A stretch of 64,000 bases of DNA, from contig CAWKKW010000003.1 of assembly GCA_963850345.1 (NCBI GenBank), positions 248,001-312,000 of the forward strand, given 5' to 3'. Below the pieces are notes generated by a model. It did not search any database. It had not been told where the DNA came from and was given only the letters and a program-made list of their open reading frames with translations. The stretch comes from CAWKKW01 sp963850345 (lineage in GTDB: Bacteria > Acidobacteriota > Terriglobia > Terriglobales > Acidobacteriaceae). Below are positions 56,592 through 64,000 of the stretch, piece after piece. Made by a program: the position numbers and the translations under genes. The number at the start of each line of letters is the position of its first letter. Position 1 is the stretch's first letter.

Positions 56592-56959
56592 CTATTTGCT
56601 GGCGAAGACGAACTCATTGCCGTCTGGGTCGCGGAATTTCGCCATCGTTCCCCAGATCTCCTTCTTCGGTTGGCAGGCAAGAGTCACTCCTTTGGCGACC
56701 ATTGCCTCGGCGGTGGCGAAGACGTCGTCGCAACGGAAGGTGAGGGGTTGGAAGCCGCCGATCCTGTTCTCTTGACCCTGTGGAGTGAAGAGCGCGAGTT
56801 TAGTTTCTGCGCCGGGGATGAGCAGTTCTATCCATCTCTGCTTGCCATCGCCGAAGTATTGATTGGTGACAACTTTGAATCAAGTTTTTCGGTGTAGAAC
56901 TTGAGGGCCGCTTCCTGGTCCCGCACTGGAATGCTGATGATGTCCACGCCTTGTAACAT
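56592..56959 (-). pseudogene. VOC-family (glyoxalase/bleomycin-resistance-like) protein, one base missing
   Basis: From ATG 56959 (with GGAG 8-9 nt upstream) the frame reads MLQGVDIISIPVRDQEAALKFYTEKLD and then goes out of frame. In the next frame it continues KVVTNQYFGDGKQRWIELLIPG..., GGFQPLTFRCDDVFATAEAM, MAKFRDPDGNEFVFASK and stops at 56592. Adding one G at about 56884 gives EKLGFKVVTNQYF, the family norm, and a 122-residue protein. VOC proteins bind metals and act as lyases, dioxygenases or resistance proteins; the function here is unknown. Divergent from the HTH gene. Confidence 0.8.
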
Positions 56960-57030
56960 TTCGCCGGTCTCCTTGTGCGCTTTTTGGAAGATAGAGCCTG
57001 GCTTGAGATATGGCAATCAGTCAGCGATTG

Positions 57031-57051
57031 CTATAGTATTCGTTACTATAG
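57031..57051. promoter_or_regulatory. Perfect 8-bp inverted repeat abutting the HTH gene start codon
   Basis: CTATAGTA (57031-57038) and TACTATAG (57044-57051) are exact inverted copies separated by TTCGT. The last base touches ATG 57052. It looks like an operator for a dimeric repressor covering the start of the HTH gene, and lies between this gene and the divergent VOC gene. Confidence 0.6.
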
Positions 57052-57360
57052 ATGGTGCGTTTCGACGAATACGTTCTGGATACGCTGATGCGTGACCTGG
57101 TTGGTCATGACCGGCGACCCGCGTCGTTTCTGGTGTATGTGTGGCTGCTCGGAGAAGAACAACGCAGAGGCGCGGCGGTCGCGATCAGTTACAGCGAGTT
57201 GGCGGAGAGTATCGGGATTTCAAAAAGCGCGGCGCAGGCGGGAATCAACTGGTTGCTGAAACGCAAGCTGATTGCGTCACAAAAGAAGCACATCACCGCG
57301 ACGCCTGAGTACAAGACCCAGACGCCGTGGAAGGTCGATTACAGAAGAGCAGGCCGGTAG
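57052..57360 (+). CDS. Small winged-helix / helix-turn-helix protein
   Basis: 102 residues. The middle reads AISYSELAESIGISKSAAQAGINWLLKRKLI, a clear helix-turn-helix followed by a wing-like segment (ASQKKHITATPEYKTQTPW), as in DnaD/RepA-type and MarR-like winged helices. The N-terminal 45 residues are helical. It probably binds DNA, plausibly the inverted repeat directly at its start codon, and may regulate itself and the divergent VOC gene. No leader or ribosome site is visible, so it could be translated from a leaderless or very short mRNA. Confidence 0.72.
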   Translation: MVRFDEYVLDTLMRDLVGHDRRPASFLVYVWLLGEEQRRGAAVAISYSELAESIGISKSAAQAGINWLLKRKLIASQKKHITATPEYKTQTPWKVDYRRAGR

Positions 57361-57420
57361 GGCAAGACCGGTCTGCCTTTCTATGCAGAACTCGGACTTA
57401 CACGAGGTCGCGGCTTGGAG

Positions 57421-58635
57421 TTATTGAGCGGCGGATTGAAAGAGTTTGGGCGCAAACAGGTTGAGATCGCGACGCCAGGTTTGCCATTCGTGCGCAGTGC
57501 CGGGCGACTCGTAGAAGTCGTGCTGGACTTTGGCATCGGTGAGCGAGGTGTGGAGTTTCTCGAGGCCTGCCTTCATCATGGCGGGCTCCTCGGTTCCGAC
57601 GCCGATCCACAGCAGATGCACGCGCTTTGCGAACGCAGCAGGATCGGCGAGCGCGCCGTTGAGAGATGTTTTGGGGTCGAATGGCTGGTTGGTCATCATG
57701 CCCGCTGCCCCGCTGAACCCGCCGATGTAAGAGAACAATTCAAGATGATCGAAGGTGACCTGGAAGGTCTGCATACCGCCCATGGACAGACCTGCCATGG
57801 CGCGATGATCGCGATCGGAGACGGTTCTGAAGTTGGCATCGATGAAGGGGATGAGGGCCTGTGTCATGTCCTCTTCAAAGGTCTTCGCCATCTCCTGCAT
57901 GACCTTCATCATCTCCGGTGAACCGAAGGGCTTGCCGGCGAGATCGGGAGGGGTCCAGCCGGGGCGACGGGCGTAGCCGTTGGCCATCACGATGATCATG
58001 GGTTTGGACTTCCCAGCGGCAATCAGGTTGTCGAGAATGAAGTTTGCATTGCCCTGGCGGATCCAGCCGGTCTCATCTTCACCGCCGCCGTGCTGCAGGT
58101 AGAGGACGGGATAGCGGACCTGGGTCTGCACGTCGTAGCCCGGCGGCGTGTAGATGAGAGCGTGACGAAAGGTGCCGGTCACGTTGGAGTGGTACCAGAT
58201 TTCGCGGACCTGTCCATGAGGAACATCCTGGGCGGAGTAGTAGGTGGCGCCGGCTTCCGGAATCTCGATCATGCTGGCGTCTTTGCTGCCGCCGTAGAAG
58301 GCATGACTGGCAGGGTCGCTTACCTCGGCGCCATCGATGATAAGCGTGTAGTAGTGCAGGCCGGGGACGAGGGGAGGCGTAGTGACGGTCCAGAATCCGT
58401 CGGGCTGTTTTTCCATGTCGAGCTTGGGGCCGCTCCAGAAGTTGAGGCGCACGCTGGTTGCGCTCGGGGCCTTGATGCGGAATTGCGCTCGCGAGGCACT
58501 GTCGACGCGCGGATAGGGCGCATCGAGAACGTTGGTGGACGCGGGCTTGTAGTCGCCGGAATCCTGTGACCAGCCTCGGGAGACGAAGAGTAAAACGCAT
58601 GACAAGAGCAGGATGATTTTGGCGGTGGACTTCAT
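57421..58635 (-). CDS. Secreted esterase, Fes/CE1-like with N-terminal CBM48/E-set domain
   Basis: 404 residues: a signal peptide (to about SRGWSQ), an immunoglobulin-like E-set domain (about 45-130: RAQFRIKAPSATSVRLNFWSG..., GLHYYTLIIDGAEVSDP), and an alpha/beta-hydrolase domain with PVLYLQHGGGEDETGW (oxyanion region), the nucleophile motif GLSMGG and the C-terminal His in GTAHEWQTW. It resembles enterochelin-esterase-like and feruloyl/acetylxylan esterases of carbohydrate esterase family 1. The substrate is probably a plant or siderophore ester. The next gene, divergent, encodes a second esterase. Confidence 0.85.
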   Translation of the reverse strand: MKSTAKIILLLSCVLLFVSRGWSQDSGDYKPASTNVLDAPYPRVDSASRAQFRIKAPSATSVRLNFWSGPKLDMEKQPDGFWTVTTPPLVPGLHYYTLIIDGAEVSDPASHAFYGGSKDASMIEIPEAGATYYSAQDVPHGQVREIWYHSNVTGTFRHALIYTPPGYDVQTQVRYPVLYLQHGGGEDETGWIRQGNANFILDNLIAAGKSKPMIIVMANGYARRPGWTPPDLAGKPFGSPEMMKVMQEMAKTFEEDMTQALIPFIDANFRTVSDRDHRAMAGLSMGGMQTFQVTFDHLELFSYIGGFSGAAGMMTNQPFDPKTSLNGALADPAAFAKRVHLLWIGVGTEEPAMMKAGLEKLHTSLTDAKVQHDFYESPGTAHEWQTWRRDLNLFAPKLFQSAAQ

Positions 58636-58820
58636 TGCGTTTGGCCTCAGCTCGATGGTGTGTGGGTTTGGACGAGCATGTGCATAGTACGCCGATAAAC
58701 TCAGAAAGGAAAAGCCGAAAATTTTAGAGCATGGCTAGTTTGGGTGCGTATAAAGCGATTTAACCAGCTTGTCGCTTACCGAATTGCCTCTGTATAGTGG
58801 GGTGGTTCCGGAGGGTGAGA

Positions 58821-59924
58821 ATGACAAGGCAACGGATGGCCGTGATTGCAGTGCTGATGGTCTTCGCAGCGGCGGCCCAGGTTTCGGCGCAGGTACAGAC
58901 GATCGTTCCTCCGGTAGTGCCGGGGGCCAAGGCGGTAGCGGTGGAACAGATCAAGGTCCACTCCAAATCGATCGAGGGCAACCTGGAGGGCGAGACTGCG
59001 GACCGGAGCGTGATCGTCTTCCTGCCGCATAGCTACGCCGAAAACCAGCATCGGCGGTACCCGGTGGTTTACGCCTTGCACGGTTACTTTATCGGCGCCG
59101 AGCAGTGGAGCCACGAGATCCACGTTCCGCAGACCATTGAGGGAGCCTTCGGTACAGGGTCGAACGAGATGATCGTGGTGCTTCCCGACTCGAAGACCAT
59201 CTATCTGGGCTCGATGTATTCAAGCTCGATGACCACGGGGGACTTTGAAAACTTCATTGCGCACGACCTGGTGGAATACATCGATGCGCACTACCGGACG
59301 ATTCCCGAACGCGCGAGCCGAGGGCTGGTGGGCCACTCCATGGGTGGGTACGGTGCGAGCCGGATCGGCATGAAACACGCCGATGTGTTTGGAGCTCTGT
59401 ACATCATGAGCCCCTGCTGTCTTTCGCCGATGACAGGCGGCGGACCGGGCCCGAGTGATGGGATGAAGGACCGAGTGATCGCGAGCGAGAAGAAGGTGGC
59501 AGCGGTGAAGTCTCCAGCCGAGCTGGCAGCACAGTCGCCCGGCTTCGCAGCGGCGCAGTTTGCAACGGCCGCGGCGTGGGCACCCAATCCGAAGAACCCT
59601 CCGCTGTACTTTGACCTGTCGACCAAAGACGGTGTTCCTCAGCCGGAGGTGATGGCAAAGCTTGCAGCCAATGCGCCGTTGGTTTTCGTGGATCAATACA
59701 TCGGCAGCTTGAAAAAGTATCGCGCCATCGCGATGGACGTGGGCGACCAGGACGGATTGCGCGTGGATGCAGGCAAACTGCATAGCGTTCTGGACAACTA
59801 CGGGATTGCGAACAGCTTCGAGATCTATGCGGGGACCCATACGAGTGCGGTAGCCGACCGGTTTCAGAATCACGTGCTGCCGTTCTTCAGCAAGAACCTG
59901 TGCTTTACGGAAGGGTGCAAGTAA
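58821..59924 (+). CDS. Secreted esterase (esterase D / CE1-like)
   Basis: 367 residues from ATG 58821, which follows GGAGG by 6 nt; the frame is open further to GTG 58797. A signal peptide (MAVIAVLMVFAAAAQVSAQ) precedes a one-domain alpha/beta hydrolase: YPVVYALHGYF, the nucleophile GHSMGGYGA, a DVGDQDGL acidic region and the C-terminal His of EIYAGTHTSAV. The mature end has a cysteine pair (LCFTEGC). It is divergent from the other esterase but differs from it in lacking the E-set domain; both may act on the same ester-rich substrate outside the cell. Confidence 0.84.
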   Translation: MTRQRMAVIAVLMVFAAAAQVSAQVQTIVPPVVPGAKAVAVEQIKVHSKSIEGNLEGETADRSVIVFLPHSYAENQHRRYPVVYALHGYFIGAEQWSHEIHVPQTIEGAFGTGSNEMIVVLPDSKTIYLGSMYSSSMTTGDFENFIAHDLVEYIDAHYRTIPERASRGLVGHSMGGYGASRIGMKHADVFGALYIMSPCCLSPMTGGGPGPSDGMKDRVIASEKKVAAVKSPAELAAQSPGFAAAQFATAAAWAPNPKNPPLYFDLSTKDGVPQPEVMAKLAANAPLVFVDQYIGSLKKYRAIAMDVGDQDGLRVDAGKLHSVLDNYGIANSFEIYAGTHTSAVADRFQNHVLPFFSKNLCFTEGCK

Positions 59925-60141
59925 GCAGGTTTGTGGGTGTGGGTGTTCCCCTTGCTCAGGGACTTGGGCCGAGGCGAGCCGCCGGTTCGTCTCGCGCCTG
60001 CAGGGTGGTAACTGGCCCTGGCGTGAGGGCTTTGCGGGTGGAGAGGACTTCCGCAGGGTGGACGAGTGCTCGGGACCGTCGGCGAAGCGGTGATAAAGCG
60101 CGGATCTCAGCGATTGGAGTCTCGGACAGTGGACGTAAGGG

Positions 60142-60435
60142 TTTGACAACGCCAACCGGCGGATATCTGCCACGGCCGTGAGTGGGAATTATGCAGGCCA
60201 GAGCGTCCTCAACCTGAATCTAGCTTGAACGTAGGACCCATATGAGATAGGACGTCGCAGACCCCCAACGGATCGGTTTTTCCAACCTCATGGGCGCGCA
60301 CCTCACACTGGTGACAATCATGAGTCGGCCACCAACAGCGCTCCTGTGGGCCCGGTATACGATGCCGCGCGGAACTCCTGAATATGGCATCAATGAGTAG
60401 CGAACGAGAGCGACGGCCGCATTTGCGATGTTGTC
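60142..60435 (+). pseudogene. Degraded RHS-core remnant
   Basis: Scattered frames on the plus strand give RHS-core text: FDNANRRISATAVSGNYAG (60142 on, usual form YDNxNRRTSATATSGNYAG), RTSQTPNGSVFPTSWA, NSAPVGPVYDAA (about 60325-60369; usual form YDAAGN) and ESDGRICDVV (60406-60435; usual form YDAEGRICAV). Stops and frameshifts interrupt each. The rest of the 59925-60640 interval between the esterase gene and the next gene shows nothing else that I can support. Confidence 0.6.
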
Positions 60436-60640
60436 CAAGGACTACTACCCGCAGGTGATCGTGAAATTGACTCCTGCGAGCTCTGATACCTACACCTGCC
60501 TGTTCGGCGGCAGCACAGCCATCAACATGCCAGTCGCGGCCGTGGGGATCTGCGCCAGCGCCCATAACCTAAGAAGCGTGCCGCGTCCGGTCGCAATGCA
60601 GCCATGTGTTCAAGGCGCGCGTAAGGGAAGCTGGAATGTC

Positions 60641-61534
60641 TCAGTCGTTCCCACATCCGGATGCGTCGAGGCAAGTTCCGCGTGAGAGGCGAAACGTGAG
60701 AGGTTTGCCACCGGCTGTGCTCTTCACCTGATAAAGGCGCTTGCCGGCAGAGTCACTCGTCAAGCGAAAGGTCGCAGGCTTTGCATTCAGGAGAGCTAGA
60801 TTGCCGGGAAGGACAACCGCAGCCTGTTTGAAGGGTTGCGGCACCGCTATCCTCGTACGTGCTGGCGAGTGGTAGATAACACGAAGAGTCGTCCGGCCCG
60901 GCCGGATGGGGGTCGACACACAATATCGTCCTGCGCCGCCACAAGCAAAGGCCCGCAACGGAAACGGCAGAGTCGTCTCCGGTTGTGCAGCTATCGAATT
61001 CAGGACCGCTCCTGCCGGCATTGCCAGCTCGAGCATATGTCGCGACAGAAGCGTGCGTGCGGGGTGACTCACATTTCTGTATACGAAGAACTCAGTGATT
61101 TTCAGACTCTCACCATCCAGTTCGGGAAAGACTGTGATCTCTGGTGTCTCGTCTGACGTCGGTAGCGTGCTTACTGTATCGAAGACTGTTACGAGAACAG
61201 GACTGAAGCCGTTCACAACCGCCGAGTGATACGCGACTCTCCCGTGTGTGACCGCAACCAGAAATCGGCCTGCGCCCTGGTTCCTGAAGTAGAAATGGCC
61301 TTGCGCGTCAGTCTGCGTGTGCGCGGTTTCGTGCATGGAGTGATCGACGCGGTAAAGAATCACCTCATCTCCGCCCGCGCTGCGGCTTCCCGTCCCGTTG
61401 AGCACCGAGCCGGTTATGTTCGCCGCACTTAAGGCGCCGCAAGCGCAAGACAGCAGCCCAATCCACAACGAAACTCGGACCGTGAATGTACTGCGCCGGA
61501 GAGAGCCGGCGAAGTGTATCCATCTATTTGCCAT
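60641..61534 (-). CDS. Secreted protein with carboxypeptidase-regulatory-like domain
   Basis: 297 residues. A signal-anchor stretch (VSLWIGLLSCACGALSAANI) is followed by a beta-sandwich resembling the carboxypeptidase regulatory-like fold (ITGSVLNGTG...DEVILYRVDHSMHETAHTQTDAQGHFYFRNQGAGRFLVAVTHG), then about 170 residues without a known signature but with beta-rich pattern and two close cysteine pairs (ACGGAGRYC, CLDASGC). Probably periplasmic or surface-exposed. It is transcribed downstream of, and towards, nothing in particular: the upstream di-heme gene ends 54 bp before its start, so they may be cotranscribed. Confidence 0.65.
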   Translation of the reverse strand: MANRWIHFAGSLRRSTFTVRVSLWIGLLSCACGALSAANITGSVLNGTGSRSAGGDEVILYRVDHSMHETAHTQTDAQGHFYFRNQGAGRFLVAVTHGRVAYHSAVVNGFSPVLVTVFDTVSTLPTSDETPEITVFPELDGESLKITEFFVYRNVSHPARTLLSRHMLELAMPAGAVLNSIAAQPETTLPFPLRAFACGGAGRYCVSTPIRPGRTTLRVIYHSPARTRIAVPQPFKQAAVVLPGNLALLNAKPATFRLTSDSAGKRLYQVKSTAGGKPLTFRLSRGTCLDASGCGND

Positions 61535-61588
61535 AGAGGCCTCGCGAGCACCGGCGGCCTGCTCAACCGCCGGTGCAGCAGCTATGTG

Positions 61589-63142
61589 TCACAGCGACCG
61601 CAGGAAATCGAGAATGGCCTGCTGTTCGTGGGGCTCGAGCTCATTGAACTCCTCTACGACCTGATTCGCTTCCGAGGGCGGGAACTTCGAAGTGCCTGGG
61701 GACGCGTGAGCCCGGATGGCGTTGAGCAGATCCGGCGTTCGGCCATCGTGGAGAAAGTAGATACGTTGTCCAATGCCCCAGAGTGGAGTGGTGCGGAATT
61801 CGTCTGGGCCGGCCTGGCCCTGGATGATGTCATCGGCCAGCCTGGCGCCCATATGATGCACCATGAGATCGGAATAGAGATTCACCGGCCGATCCTGAAG
61901 CACGGCACTGTTCATCACCGGCGCGGTCTGCATCCTGGGGGTGTGGCAAAGAGCGCAGCCGATTGAAGCGAAAAGAGCGCGTCCACGTTTGGCGCCGTCG
62001 CTCGGGTTTGGATCCGGTGCCGGACCATCGGTGAAGCGCATGAGCATGGCAAACTGCAGCCAGTCCGGCATGATGTGCAACGGATTATTGAAGGACTGAT
62101 TCTTGAGGTCATTCGAGTCCGTGCGCACGATGTCATTGGGTTCAGGCTTTCCGCTTCCCTGGCACGCGGGATCTTCCTCTGTCGCCGTGGGGAATACGTC
62201 GTTGGTTATGCCCATCTCGACGTTGTAAGCCTCGCCCGCGAAGACGGTGAGCGACTTATTCTGCGCCTTCCATCCAAAGCGCGTGATGGTTCCGTCATTG
62301 CCGCTGCGGTTGGGGTGTCCGGTAATTCCGAATTTCTCGCGTGCCGCCGTTGTTGCGGCATGCTGGCCTAAGATCTCGCGGTCTGGAATGGACTCGATTA
62401 AACCCAGACCCAGCATCTGCAGCGGTATGCGAAAGGCGAGGTTACCCGCTCTCTGCTCCGCCTCAAAATCTGGTTGCGTGAGCGCGCAGTTCGCGATCGT
62501 GGGATCGTTGATGGTGCCACGCACAGTCCATAGCTGATGGACGCCGCCATCGCGTGTCCCGTCCTTGTGATATTTGAATCGGACCTCGCGAATGGGTCCA
62601 TACTGCTGCTCAAACGAGGGTACGGTGTTCTGCCTGCCGAAGCGCGTCGGGACTAAGCGGAACTGCGGATTCTCCGCGGGCAATGGCTGCGGTTGTCCGG
62701 GGTTGGGCACGATGAAGCCGCCGGAGCCACCGAGCGTTGGCTGCGCGTGACAAAGGAAACATTGGTCCGCGTTGTGCCGGGCGCCCAGGCCGTTGGAGTT
62801 GGTATGGAACTGAGGGAAGCCTGGATCCAGTTCGCCAACGCCGGTCACCAGCGATCCATCCGTGACTTCTGCACAGTCGTCACAGGTGGACTCAAGCTGT
62901 CCTGCTCGCAAGATGCCTTCCTCAAAGGAAGCTCGCTCATTCTCATTCACAGTCGCTCCCGTGACCGGGTGGGGACTGAGCAGCGGTGGATGGGGAATGG
63001 GAATGCCTCGATGCTGTAGTCCTCCGCCGCTATTTTGGAGCCCTCCGCGCACGCCAGGATCCCTCTGTGCATAGACGCCAGTGCAGAACCATAGCAGCGT
63101 GCCGGTGACGAACAACAGGTGTCTTCCTCGATCCTTTGTCAT
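61589..63142 (-). CDS. Secreted di-heme c-type oxidoreductase (DUF1111 / di-haem peroxidase-like)
   Basis: 517 residues from ATG 63142, with GGAG 5-7 nt upstream; the frame is open to 63436 but the signal peptide (HLLFVTGTLLWFCTGVYAQ) begins at this start. It has two heme c motifs: CFLCH (in HNADQCFLCHAQPT) and CALCH (in SIGCALCHTPRM). Blocks such as PLWGIGQRIYFLHDGRTPDLLNAI and EQQAILDFLRSL mark the di-haem oxidoreductase/peroxidase family often called DUF1111, related to MauG and CcpA but of unknown substrate. Also a CDDC pair near the N-terminus. Exported to the periplasm. Confidence 0.85.
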   Translation of the reverse strand: MTKDRGRHLLFVTGTLLWFCTGVYAQRDPGVRGGLQNSGGGLQHRGIPIPHPPLLSPHPVTGATVNENERASFEEGILRAGQLESTCDDCAEVTDGSLVTGVGELDPGFPQFHTNSNGLGARHNADQCFLCHAQPTLGGSGGFIVPNPGQPQPLPAENPQFRLVPTRFGRQNTVPSFEQQYGPIREVRFKYHKDGTRDGGVHQLWTVRGTINDPTIANCALTQPDFEAEQRAGNLAFRIPLQMLGLGLIESIPDREILGQHAATTAAREKFGITGHPNRSGNDGTITRFGWKAQNKSLTVFAGEAYNVEMGITNDVFPTATEEDPACQGSGKPEPNDIVRTDSNDLKNQSFNNPLHIMPDWLQFAMLMRFTDGPAPDPNPSDGAKRGRALFASIGCALCHTPRMQTAPVMNSAVLQDRPVNLYSDLMVHHMGARLADDIIQGQAGPDEFRTTPLWGIGQRIYFLHDGRTPDLLNAIRAHASPGTSKFPPSEANQVVEEFNELEPHEQQAILDFLRSL

Positions 63143-63314
63143 GACTTCTCCGTAATTCTTCGCGATCTGTATTCCGGGCCGTCTTGAGTGCCACTGATCC
63201 CCGCGGGGGAGGGGTGGGTGATTTCGTCCTACTTGAAACTGCGAAAAATGAAGCCGCAATCGGTTCATAAATTCATCCCGAGGCGAAAAATATTTTCGGA
63301 GCCGGCGCTTTGCG

Positions 63315-63343
63315 TTGACTTCAGATATCCGGAACGCTATCGT
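63315..63343 (+). promoter_or_regulatory. Candidate sigma-70-type promoter of the ECF-like sigma gene
   Basis: TTGACT (63315-63320) and TATCGT (63338-63343) with a 17-bp spacer. It lies in the divergent region before the sigma gene and argues against translation starting at 63315. Confidence 0.4.
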
Positions 63344-63365
63344 TACGACACTTTGCAAGCTGGCA

Positions 63366-63974
63366 GTGCTTGACGTGGACCGATCGCTCTCTCCTCTCGT
63401 GACTGAACTTCTCGTGCGCTGGAAAGCGGGAGACAAGCAGGCGCTGGAGAATGTGATTCCGCTGGTGTATCGGGAACTGCGCGAGATGGCGCGGTATCAT
63501 CTGGCTCGCGAGCGGCCCGAGCATACGTTGCAAAGTGCGGCCCTGGTGCACGAGGCTTACGTGCGGCTGGCGGAGCAGCGACCCTTCGATGCCGAAAATC
63601 GTGCACACTTCCTGGCGATTGCATCTCGGCTGATGCGCCAAATTCTTGTAGATCATGCCCGCAGCCACCGCGCCGCGAAACGCGGGGCCGACTGCACGGT
63701 CGAACTGGAGGGAGCGGCGGAGGTGCCACAGGTCCGAGGCAAGGACCTGATTGCGCTGGACGACGCGCTGAACAGCCTCGCACTGCTGGACGATCGGCAG
63801 GGGCGCATCGTCGAAATGAAGTTCTTTGGCGGGCTTTCCGCTGAGGAGATCGCCGAAGTGATGGATATCTCTGTCTCGACGGTGAAGAGGGAATGGAGTG
63901 TTGCCAAGGCCTGGCTCTCGCGGGAACTGAAGCGAGGTGAGAATGGAAAGACAGAAGGAATGGCAGCGGGTTAA
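63366..63974 (+). CDS. ECF-like RNA polymerase sigma factor
   Basis: Region 2 (ALENVIPLVYRELREMARYHLARE, LVHEAYVRL, AHFLAIASRLMRQILVDHARSHRAAKRG) and region 4 (LALLDDRQGRIVEMKFFGGLSAEEIAEVMDISVSTVKREWSVAKAWL) identify an ECF-type sigma factor of the group that has no visible anti-sigma and is often linked with Ser/Thr kinases in Acidobacteria and Planctomycetes. The frame is open from TTG 63315, but a possible promoter lies there; GTG 63366 (202 residues) and GTG 63375 are alternatives with no ribosome site to decide. It overlaps the next gene by 32 bp. Confidence 0.87.
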   Translation: MLDVDRSLSPLVTELLVRWKAGDKQALENVIPLVYRELREMARYHLARERPEHTLQSAALVHEAYVRLAEQRPFDAENRAHFLAIASRLMRQILVDHARSHRAAKRGADCTVELEGAAEVPQVRGKDLIALDDALNSLALLDDRQGRIVEMKFFGGLSAEEIAEVMDISVSTVKREWSVAKAWLSRELKRGENGKTEGMAAG

Positions 63975-64000
63975 AGAGATTGTTGGTGATGCGCTGGAAC
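63943..64000 (+). CDS. Start of a further gene, probably a serine/threonine protein kinase (cut by window end)
   Basis: ATG 63943 follows GAGGTGAG (63934-63941) closely and the frame reads MERQKEWQRVKEIVGDALE to the last base. This N-terminal phrase (ERWxRVKEIFxxALE) is typical of the Ser/Thr kinases encoded right after such ECF-like sigma genes in Acidobacteria. It overlaps the sigma gene by 32 bp in another frame. Only 19 residues are present, so the kinase call is from context. Confidence 0.5.
   Translation, partial: MERQKEWQRVKEIVGDALE

Noticed and set aside
60209..60685. Small genes on either strand before the regulatory-domain gene
   Set aside because: Frames of 118 and 85 codons have no start signals or motifs, and part of the region reads as a broken RHS core.

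Overview
The window looks like a chromosomal segment of an Acidobacteriota member, probably Terriglobia/Acidobacteriaceae. The basis is moderately GC-rich DNA, two TonB-dependent receptors with N-terminal carboxypeptidase-regulatory-like domains (one a very large Oar-type protein), the order tgt-yajC-secD-secF, an ECF-like sigma factor overlapping the start of what looks like a protein kinase gene, and RHS and palindromic repeat debris of the kind known from this phylum. The taxonomic call is inference.

Layout. 1-1041 is the 3' part of a RecQ-type helicase. It is followed by a small gene graveyard holding the degraded 3' ends of an Nramp-like transporter and of a Wzi-like outer-membrane protein. 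1720-9063 holds an RDD membrane protein, LptD, a DsbA-like thioredoxin lipoprotein, a SurA/PpiC-like isomerase and a Gfo/Idh/MocA oxidoreductase. From 23180 down to 9070 nearly everything is on the minus strand: folK, a TonB receptor with a coupled small membrane protein, tgt (frameshifted), yajC, secD, secF, tonB, exbB, two exbD genes, a TPR lipoprotein, then biotin carboxylase and a biotin carrier protein. Together these supply outer-membrane uptake, its energising complex and protein export.

23263-31161 carries nadD, rsfS, rlmH, cobO, accD and a PilZ protein. A 3.4-kb TonB receptor gene sits between the normally adjacent rsfS and rlmH. 31312-33585 is the most unusual part: a 2.2-kb block bounded by a perfect 47-bp direct repeat of the start of folC. 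The block holds a 5'-truncated RHS core fused to a GH19 lysozyme/chitinase-like toxin domain, then 9 bp later a signal-peptide protein that is a good candidate for its immunity factor, plus two palindromic repeats and another RHS scrap. Downstream come folC, plsC, a C26 glutamine amidotransferase (frameshifted), rsmG, three perfect parS sites, parA and parB. This rsmG-parAB order is typical of the neighbourhood of a chromosome origin.

39599-56105 begins with tRNA-Ser(TGA) and continues with a cell-surface polysaccharide locus: four family-2 glycosyltransferases, a WsaF/GT4-like transferase, two methyltransferases, Wzi, Wzz, a Wzy-like polymerase, a Wzx-like flippase, a sugar nucleotide epimerase/dehydratase and an unusual beta-propeller-like lipoprotein. 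56592-64000 holds a VOC protein (frameshifted), a small HTH protein with a perfect inverted repeat abutting its start codon, two secreted esterases, a degraded RHS core, a secreted regulatory-like-domain protein, a di-heme c-type oxidoreductase, an ECF-like sigma factor and the start of a further gene.

Several genes are broken by a single inserted or missing base (tgt, the C26 amidotransferase, the VOC protein, the RHS toxin), and two more have abnormal starts (rlmH, the first glycosyltransferase). Some of these may be sequence errors rather than true pseudogenes.
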